Assembly: GCA_018228705.1 (NCBI GenBank)
Contig: CP073694.1
Span: forward strand, 496,001 to 560,000
Direction of reading: 5' to 3'
Source of the DNA: Dysosmobacter sp. Marseille-Q4140
GTDB taxonomy: Bacteria; Bacillota; Clostridia; Oscillospirales; Oscillospiraceae
DNA: 64,000 nucleotides
Positions within the stretch are counted from its first letter, which is position 1. Each line of letters opens with the position of its first letter. A model generated the notes under the pieces. It did not search any database and was not told the DNA's origin. It saw nothing but the letters and a program-made list of their open reading frames with translations. Both the position numbers and the translations under genes were made by a program. Positions 57,312-64,000 of the stretch are shown one piece after another.

Positions 57312-60300
57312 ATGGCAAAACTGATTGGAAGCGCACAATCCACTAACTTTGGAGAAAATTTGTTTATACGCAAAGCCCAGGAGTTTTTGGACGATCAGTA
57401 CATCATTTACTGGAATCGTCAAATATATGGCCGTGAGTTTGATGTCTGTATCCTTATGCCAGGAAAAGGCATTTTGGTTGTGGAATTAAAGGGGTGGCGT
57501 GAAGAAAATATCCTTCGTATTGAGAATAGTGATACCATTATAATCAAAACAAACGAAGGAGAAACTCTTGCTACGCCACAAAAGCAAGCGCGCGGATATC
57601 GTTTTGCAATTGAGAGGCATATACGTCAAAATACAGGTAAGTTTCCATTAGTATTTCAAATGGTCTGTCTTCCCCAAGTTTCTAAGGATTTTTATCACAG
57701 AAAAAGGCTGGATGTGGTTTTAGATGAGTCATTCACCATATTGAAAGAGGATTTGGATGATACATCTTCTTTCTACAAAAAAATTGATCAGGCATTATCA
57801 GAAGCCTTTCGCTGGAAAAGAGATCCGTTTGATTCAAAGACCATGTTGGAAGTTCGTAATCTGTATGAAACTGATATTGATCTGGATAAAGATGACGAAT
57901 CTGAAATTGGAAAAGGACAGGTACATTCTTATCATCAGCATGATTATTCTCGCTTTTATTACTTCTCCGAAGCTGATGAATTGAATGGCAATGTCATCGA
58001 AGACATCAAAGTTCAGTATATGTGCGGTTGCAAACTATATTGTGTGTTTTCGAAAAAAGAGCAAATGTTATTTGTGCTTAATGCTCTTGATGTAGCACTT
58101 ACACAAAAAGGATTAGTACGGAATCGGGATAATATCGAAATCGCATTTGACGAACAGAAAAACCATATTCCGCCTGCTACTTCCGTTAATGATATGTTCA
58201 TGGGCTTTCACTGCTCCATGAGCGTATTGAGTGAGCCTTTTGGCAAGAATACTACTTCCTTTGTAATTCATAATGGAAAATATAACCGTTCTCAAGAATC
58301 TATTCTCAAAAAGCTTAGCGAACAGAGCCAGTTTAATTTTGAGCAATATGAAGTTGAGCATGCTTCGCCGAAAAAGAACATTGTAATTCGCGCCGGTGCA
58401 GGTACCGGCAAAACCTACACGATGATTTCTCGTATTGGATTTATCTGCTATACCCAAAATGTTCCGCTGCGGAAAATGGCTGACCGTATTGTGATGATCA
58501 CATTTACAAATGAAGCTGCAGATCAAATGGAGGAAAAACTCAAGACATACTTCAGGAATTGCTACCTGGTAACCTCCAACCCTGATTACCTGGAGATGGT
58601 GTCCAGAATTGAACACATGCAGATTAGCACGATTCATTCCTATGCGAAAGACTTGATTGCCCAGATGGGCACCTCATTTGGCTATGGAATCGACTTGAGC
58701 ATAACCTCCAGCGAATTTTATCGCCGCAAAAAAATTACAGATCTACTTGATGAGTATATCCATCAGAAAAGAATCGAATGCGGAAACGACTATACAGATA
58801 AGCTGGGGATGCCTGTTTACGCTATACGTGACAGTATTCTTGATTTCATTGGAAAACTGCATAATAAAAGTGTCGATATCGAAACTATTGAGCCTCAAGA
58901 TTTCGGAACCCTTTTGAATAGCGAGGGCCACGGTGAATTGCATGAATTACTGGCCAGCGTGATCCCGGCTGTTGAACAAGAATATCTGGGGGAACTTCTG
59001 GAAAATAACAAAATCCACCTCAGTTCTATGATGTCTATTCTTAATCGATTCATCAATGATCCAGACAGTGAGAGCAGAATCAGAGAGTTAAAGATAGATA
59101 AAGGTGCTCAGCAGTTTATGTTTGTTGATGAGTTTCAGGATACAGATGACTCTCAAATTGAATCTTTGCTGCGGATTGCCCAGGTACTTGACTATAATCT
59201 GTTCCTTGTAGGCGATATTAAGCAGTGCATTTACCGTTTTCGCGGCGCAAAAGAAAAGGCTTTTGACCAATTGGGAATTGACAAAAATCCCGAGAAGTGG
59301 TTGGAGTTTTCTTTGCGGCGAAACTATCGCACGGATAAGTATTTGCTGGATATTTTTGACCGTTCTTTTGCTGCATGGGGTGAAATGGATGAAGAGTTGC
59401 TTGCCTACGATGCAGCCAAAGATAAACTAATCGGCACAAGAGACTATAACGGGAAATACTTGACCTCCAAGAGCCGGTTCTACCGGCGACTTCCGGCAGC
59501 AAATGAAGAGATGCGGATTCCCATTCTTGTTGAGGAGATTAAAAGAATCCAGAAACGCATTCAATACGAAGAGAGCCACGGAATGAAGCTTTCCGCAAAG
59601 GAAAAGAGCATTGCGATCCTGGTTCGTGAAAACTGGCAAGCTGATATGATTCGTACTGACTGTGCCAAGCTTGGAATCAGCGTACATACCAACACAGGCG
59701 GGGACTTATATATGTCCCAGCCTGCTATGGACATGCTCACTTTGGTCAATGCTTTGGTTCATTTTGACGAAGCTGACTATCTTTACAACCTTGTAACCTC
59801 AAATTTCTTTAATCTGGATATCCCCAAATCCAACCTCTATGAGATACGTATGAAGATTCGTAACGGAAAATGGAGGGCGAAGGCAGACGAGAAAGAACAG
59901 GTGAATTACCTTATTAATTTTATGAATCTGATGCTTGCGAACACTGTTGATAAGAATAACAGATGGGAATACATTGTTGCAAGCCTTAGAACACAGCCCG
60001 TTCTTCAGGCCATCCGCAAGGTGTACAGCACTCTTGAACCCTGGAAACACTTCAGCGACGATCCTTGGAAACAGCATTACTATCAGCTGAATATTGATTT
60101 GTTGTTTGAGCAGCTCATCAACGCTTGCAATGTAGATCGGCTTACTATTAACACATTGCAGGAGCATCTTTATAATAGCATCATTTCTCAGGTCTCTGTC
60201 GATAGTCGAACTCCGGCCAGCAATGAGGAAGAGTCTACCATTCAGTGTATTACAGTACATAAATCGAAGGGACTTGAATATGGCCATGTAATTCTGCCGT

Positions 60301-60584
60301 TTTGTTCGGCTTCCATGGATTTTATCAAAAGGACGCAGTTACATATCAGCACGACCAAGTGCCAGGGCCGGTATCGTATTGGTTATAGCATGAGTGTGAG
60401 CAATTCCGGTCAAACTGTTCAAAATGATTTCTATGATGAAGTCATTGAGAAGTCTGAAAAAGCTCGGGAGGAAACCCGCATCCTCTATGTTGCTATGACA
60501 AGGTCGATTCGCTCATTCTCCTGGGTGGAAGTTCAGGGGAAGCAGAACCTATCTTGGCAGAATCTCATAGAAACAGAGGTGTAA
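57312..60584 (+). CDS. NERD-UvrD helicase
   Basis: The product is 1090 aa. Residues about 10-120 form a NERD nuclease-like domain (TNFGENLFIRKAQEFL, REFDVCILMPGKGILVVELK, with Asp44 and Glu58-x-Lys60). The rest is a UvrD/Rep superfamily 1 helicase: RAGAGTGKTYTM near 360, ITFTNEAADQMEEKL, VDEFQDTDDSQIE near 603, GDIKQCIYRFRGA, LRRNYRTD, and VHKSKGLEYGHVILPF near 981 with YVAMTRS. It starts with a weak ribosome site after a Cys-coding spacer. The stop is 3 bp from the AddB-like gene, so the two form a unit. Together they resemble a divergent AddAB with the nuclease at the other end. Confidence 0.88.
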   Translation: MAKLIGSAQSTNFGENLFIRKAQEFLDDQYIIYWNRQIYGREFDVCILMPGKGILVVELKGWREENILRIENSDTIIIKTNEGETLATPQKQARGYRFAIERHIRQNTGKFPLVFQMVCLPQVSKDFYHRKRLDVVLDESFTILKEDLDDTSSFYKKIDQALSEAFRWKRDPFDSKTMLEVRNLYETDIDLDKDDESEIGKGQVHSYHQHDYSRFYYFSEADELNGNVIEDIKVQYMCGCKLYCVFSKKEQMLFVLNALDVALTQKGLVRNRDNIEIAFDEQKNHIPPATSVNDMFMGFHCSMSVLSEPFGKNTTSFVIHNGKYNRSQESILKKLSEQSQFNFEQYEVEHASPKKNIVIRAGAGTGKTYTMISRIGFICYTQNVPLRKMADRIVMITFTNEAADQMEEKLKTYFRNCYLVTSNPDYLEMVSRIEHMQISTIHSYAKDLIAQMGTSFGYGIDLSITSSEFYRRKKITDLLDEYIHQKRIECGNDYTDKLGMPVYAIRDSILDFIGKLHNKSVDIETIEPQDFGTLLNSEGHGELHELLASVIPAVEQEYLGELLENNKIHLSSMMSILNRFINDPDSESRIRELKIDKGAQQFMFVDEFQDTDDSQIESLLRIAQVLDYNLFLVGDIKQCIYRFRGAKEKAFDQLGIDKNPEKWLEFSLRRNYRTDKYLLDIFDRSFAAWGEMDEELLAYDAAKDKLIGTRDYNGKYLTSKSRFYRRLPAANEEMRIPILVEEIKRIQKRIQYEESHGMKLSAKEKSIAILVRENWQADMIRTDCAKLGISVHTNTGGDLYMSQPAMDMLTLVNALVHFDEADYLYNLVTSNFFNLDIPKSNLYEIRMKIRNGKWRAKADEKEQVNYLINFMNLMLANTVDKNNRWEYIVASLRTQPVLQAIRKVYSTLEPWKHFSDDPWKQHYYQLNIDLLFEQLINACNVDRLTINTLQEHLYNSIISQVSVDSRTPASNEEESTIQCITVHKSKGLEYGHVILPFCSASMDFIKRTQLHISTTKCQGRYRIGYSMSVSNSGQTVQNDFYDEVIEKSEKAREETRILYVAMTRSIRSFSWVEVQGKQNLSWQNLIETEV

Positions 60585-60587
60585 GAA

Positions 60588-63500
60588 ATGCCGTTTAAAA
60601 TCTACACATATGAAGACCCTTATAAGTTAGATAAAGCGGATTTCTGGAATGAGATTTCTGCCTTACCACACTTCTGTAGTGCAAGAACCCTTGTAAATGG
60701 CCTCAAGGATGTTTTGGGTGATCGAATTGAGGGTTTGATTTGTCCATTGGATGAATTGGTCAAACACGAAGATGTTTATATGCAGTGGACGGATAATATC
60801 AGCCTTCGGATTCAACAGTATAGTGCTTTCTCAGCAGTGTTCAAGAAACTGTTAGAGAAACGGAAAATCAGTAAGCCGTTCCACATGGCTTTGGCTCACA
60901 ATCAAAATCATTTCCTTGAAGCTGTCCGTCTCTTCATAGAATTGGATATCGGTGCATCTGCTGTTGATGCAAGCAAGGGAAACACGGAGCAACGGCTCTT
61001 TGTCTATATGCTGAAGCAAGCACAGCAAAGTTCGCTTTTCAGGTTTCCAGAAACTCCTTGCCGTGAAAAGCTCAAAGAAATCGTTGTGTCTCTTGCAAAA
61101 AAGGAAGTTGAAGAGTGTACTGGAACACCACAGGAAGCAAAGCGTTGTGAAAGAGCTGTCGATATTACCAAAGCGCAACCCTTTGACAGCATTGTGGTTC
61201 ACGGTGTGCATCAGTTTACACCGGTACAGCTCCGGCTTTTACTTGCTATGGAAAAGATGGGGATAACCATCATCTTTTTGTTCAATTATCAGAAGAAGTA
61301 TTCCAAAATTTATTCCTCCTGGAATGAAATCTATGGTTGCTTCGAAGTTCCCATTCACCATGATACTGCTGTATGTGAATATGAGCTCCCCACAATGCAA
61401 AATCCCAGCAATGCCCTGGCCTGCGCAATAGGCGAAATTTGCGAAGATAGAAACGCAGTAGGCGGTCCGTTACTTAGGAAATGGCATAAGCTGTACAAGA
61501 GCGTTCAGCTTATGGAATTTGCGAACATTACAGAGTATGCACATTTTGTTTCCAATCACTTTGATGCGGCGATTCAGCGATATTCTGAATCGCGTAGTGT
61601 CATGGAGAGAGGCAATGATGTATGGAACAATGCGGCTGTTCTCCGACATTTGGATGAACAAGTATACACTGCAAACAAAGATGTTCACACCTTGCTTAAA
61701 ATCTACTATCCTGAATACGCCAAAGATCGTCACTTCCTTTCCTACCCTATCGGACAGTTCTTCTCTGCGATTTACCGTTTGTGGGACTATGAGCACAGAC
61801 AGATCATTTTCGATATCAACGCTATAAAAGAGTGTTTGTCTTCCGACATCCTCAGTGTAGCTCCAGGAGAAGTACTGCTGCGTACCTTCTACAATGTTGC
61901 AATTCTCTTTGAAAATGTGACAACATACGAGGAATTTCAAAGCAAGATTATTGAGGGCTATGCCAAAAACTATGATAAGCTGGCGGCAACACCGGGTACG
62001 GATACACTTTCCGAACTGAAAAATCTATCCGTTTACAACAAGTACAAGGTTGCAAAAAAAGACTTACTTACGCTCATTCGGGCAATTGAAGAGATCAATG
62101 AGATTGCTACATATCTGTTTGCTCTGGACAATTCTCGTGAGGATTTCATCAATTTTGGAAAGCATTTCCGCAACCTCGAAGAGTTTCTCAAACAGCGTGA
62201 GTTAGCTCTGGCCAATGAGCAAGAGCGAGCCTTGATTTCGGATCTACAACTGCGCCTCGATAAAATAAAGCCGGAAAACTCTACCTTCTCCGGTACATTT
62301 AGAGATTTGCAAGAGGGACTATATTACTATTTGAAGCAGAAGAACGATGAAGATCAAGGCGTAGACTGGATTGTAAAAAACTACGAGCAGATTGACGGCG
62401 ATATTCTACAGAGCAAACGTCAATTTGAGAAAGAGCAACGTAAAGTTTACCACTTTGCATGTGTATCGGATCGCGACATGAATATGAGTGTCAACGACCA
62501 ACTCCCGTGGCCTCTCACGGACGAGTTTATTCGTGCTGCTTATTCCCCCATTGATCTACAGTTTCAGGTGTACTACACCGCACTGGGGGAACGTAGCAAT
62601 TTTCTTAGATATGCTCTGTTTTACGGTCTGTGCTACAATCGCTGTGATGTTCGGCTCAGCTATGTGAGGCAGTATGGTGACGAAACAACGGAACCTTATG
62701 CTTTACTGTCCATCTTGGGATTATTACCTAAGGCTGATCTGATTGAACGCGTCAATAAACCTGTTCCATTTTCAATATCCGTTGGACAAGATGTGACCAA
62801 GGGCGTTAAATATGACCGATATCAAATGATGGATATGTTTTTATGCCCGTATCGCTTTTTCCTGGACTATGTAATGGAAGATGGCCCGGTTATACAAGGA
62901 AATTTCCTGTACCAAAAATATTTTGAGAATCTACTAATTGAAGCAGTTTGGAAGCGAATTGGAAAGCAAAATCGCTCAGATGTGATGAAATTTTTACCCC
63001 AAATTTTGGCGCAGGAGACGCAGAAACTCGAACCCTACTTTAAGTTTTGGAAATCAACCGAGATTTTAGACCTTAGAGCAAGAGCAAAGAATTACCTTGT
63101 CCATGAAATAATTACAGAAGATCACGGAACAACTGTAAAGCCCTACGATCCTTCCCACATGCAGACGCGAAAACTTTTTGGGACGGCTCTATTTTCTGTT
63201 GATATCTCTGAAGTTGAAATAAAAAACCCGTATCATGAATTTGAATCGCTTGCAAGAAGAGACGGCTGGAAAAAGATTTATTCACTCCGCAAGCTGCCAA
63301 AACCAGAGAATCAAATGCCGGTCGATATTCTTCGTGGCGAAACCAAAAATTATCTCAATCAGACATTTGGAAAAGGTAAAACAGCGATTCCCTCTGATTG
63401 GTGCATTTATTGTGTGCATAGAGGAAATTGCATGGAATCTTTCTTATGTAGCCAAATCAGCATGTCCAGCTCCAGGAATGAACCTCGAAGCAATTGGGAG

Positions 63501-64000
63501 TCCCATACAAACACCTCTGCCAAAGCTTTGCGGCCTTCCGTTTTGGGATCTTTAACAGTGAATATAGAAGAACCCCTTGTTTTGAAGCCAGTTGCGCATG
63601 GGGCGCTGGCTACCGATGCTACCCATGACGAGGCTGAAAATGCTGTTTCTGCATCATCTCCACCCGCCATTCCTGATCCTACGGTCGAGAATACACCTTC
63701 CGAAGGCAAAGTTGCGCCAAATGAGTGGGGTAATTTTGAGCAAATACTAAAGACCATTCAAGAAATGGTAGAAGGAAACCGCCAGGAAATACAAAGTCTT
63801 AAAGGTGAGCTTACCTCGAGAAAAAGCCGCCGTGAGGATACCACTCGCATTGAGGCTCGCTTGGCAGAGGAAGAACGTAGAAGTCAGGAGCTTCTGGACA
63901 AGCTTACAGAAACAGAGGATCGACTGGCCACAACAGAGGCCCAGAACCGCGACCTCTCTCATACTGTCAAAACCCAGGATGCACTACTGGAGAGGAAACG
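60588..64000 (+). CDS. AddB-like protein with Fe-S cysteine pattern and coiled-coil tail, runs off the window
   Basis: The frame is open from ATG 60588 (GAGGTG upstream) to the window edge, 1137 codons. Residue 753 and residues 939, 942 and 948 give C-Xn-C-X2-C-X5-C, the same spacing as the Fe-S cluster of AddB and related nucleases; the first Cys is in MFLCPYRFFLDYVM. Residues near 200-225 (FDSIVVHGVHQFTPVQLRLL) resemble an inactivated helicase fold. A clear nuclease D...DxK motif is not seen (GETK near 917-920 is the only candidate). After residue 950 comes an acidic linker and a heptad-like coiled coil (RLAEEERRSQELLDKLTETE), unusual for AddB. It pairs with the NERD-UvrD helicase. Confidence 0.75.
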   Translation, partial: MPFKIYTYEDPYKLDKADFWNEISALPHFCSARTLVNGLKDVLGDRIEGLICPLDELVKHEDVYMQWTDNISLRIQQYSAFSAVFKKLLEKRKISKPFHMALAHNQNHFLEAVRLFIELDIGASAVDASKGNTEQRLFVYMLKQAQQSSLFRFPETPCREKLKEIVVSLAKKEVEECTGTPQEAKRCERAVDITKAQPFDSIVVHGVHQFTPVQLRLLLAMEKMGITIIFLFNYQKKYSKIYSSWNEIYGCFEVPIHHDTAVCEYELPTMQNPSNALACAIGEICEDRNAVGGPLLRKWHKLYKSVQLMEFANITEYAHFVSNHFDAAIQRYSESRSVMERGNDVWNNAAVLRHLDEQVYTANKDVHTLLKIYYPEYAKDRHFLSYPIGQFFSAIYRLWDYEHRQIIFDINAIKECLSSDILSVAPGEVLLRTFYNVAILFENVTTYEEFQSKIIEGYAKNYDKLAATPGTDTLSELKNLSVYNKYKVAKKDLLTLIRAIEEINEIATYLFALDNSREDFINFGKHFRNLEEFLKQRELALANEQERALISDLQLRLDKIKPENSTFSGTFRDLQEGLYYYLKQKNDEDQGVDWIVKNYEQIDGDILQSKRQFEKEQRKVYHFACVSDRDMNMSVNDQLPWPLTDEFIRAAYSPIDLQFQVYYTALGERSNFLRYALFYGLCYNRCDVRLSYVRQYGDETTEPYALLSILGLLPKADLIERVNKPVPFSISVGQDVTKGVKYDRYQMMDMFLCPYRFFLDYVMEDGPVIQGNFLYQKYFENLLIEAVWKRIGKQNRSDVMKFLPQILAQETQKLEPYFKFWKSTEILDLRARAKNYLVHEIITEDHGTTVKPYDPSHMQTRKLFGTALFSVDISEVEIKNPYHEFESLARRDGWKKIYSLRKLPKPENQMPVDILRGETKNYLNQTFGKGKTAIPSDWCIYCVHRGNCMESFLCSQISMSSSRNEPRSNWESHTNTSAKALRPSVLGSLTVNIEEPLVLKPVAHGALATDATHDEAENAVSASSPPAIPDPTVENTPSEGKVAPNEWGNFEQILKTIQEMVEGNRQEIQSLKGELTSRKSRREDTTRIEARLAEEERRSQELLDKLTETEDRLATTEAQNRDLSHTVKTQDALLERK

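Noticed and set aside
1..64000. CRISPR array
   Set aside because: No set of regularly spaced 25-40 bp repeats was seen; the repeats found are hairpins, att copies and gene duplicates.

Overview
The window looks like chromosome from a gut-type Clostridia (Oscillospiraceae-like) bacterium. This is inferred from strong GGAGG-type ribosome sites, a GC-rich core background, YolD/Y-family polymerase pairs, Sel1-bearing relaxases and DUF6076/DUF6809-type accessory proteins. No rRNA gene, intact tRNA or CRISPR array was seen. AT-rich defence genes sit inside the GC-richer background, which suggests transfer.

Layout. 1-5.9 kb is ordinary chromosome: DUF3795, DUF1801, GNAT, flavin-reductase-like and XRE genes, then a MarR-MATE efflux operon with a visible promoter and operator. 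5.9-8.6 kb holds an integrase scar and a large SEC-C/nuclease-like protein. A 47-bp copy of the 3' half of a tRNA-Pro(UGG) gene lies at 8851-8897 and an exact copy at 54025-54071. These look like attachment sites bracketing a 45-kb composite island. A second element, with its own integrase pair, starts just right of 54.07 kb and runs off the window.

Inside the island. 10.2-18.7 kb is a type I restriction-modification system with a HEPN-like gene between hsdR and hsdM, followed by a DUF262/HEPN pair. 19.4-28.8 kb is one apparent operon: a conserved leader or small RNA, an HTH regulator, Hachiman (HamA, HamB), then a PLD-helicase-DUF3427 protein, a CoiA-like nuclease, a NUDIX hydrolase and a HhH-glycosylase-like/MazG fusion. 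29-35 kb is a catabolic operon of two amidohydrolases plus MFS and SSS transporters, divergent from an XRE regulator. 35.2-38.9 kb has YolD, a Y-family polymerase that is frameshifted and cut at its N-terminus, and a recombinase fragment. 39.4-48.6 kb is a mobilizable module: HTH proteins, an IS110 insertion, a possible oriT, a MobC-like protein, a Sel1-fused relaxase, a toxin-antitoxin pair and two integrases. 48.7-53.6 kb holds a DUF4143 ATPase and the SGNH hydrolase-TetR-oleate hydratase cluster.

The right-hand element repeats the plan: integrase pair, DUF6809-like gene, the same leader and HTH regulator, then a different cargo. That cargo is a NERD-UvrD helicase and an AddB-like protein with an Fe-S cysteine pattern. 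The shared leader/HTH module ahead of two unrelated helicase-nuclease cargos, and the four-gene set behind Hachiman, are the best candidates for an undescribed system.
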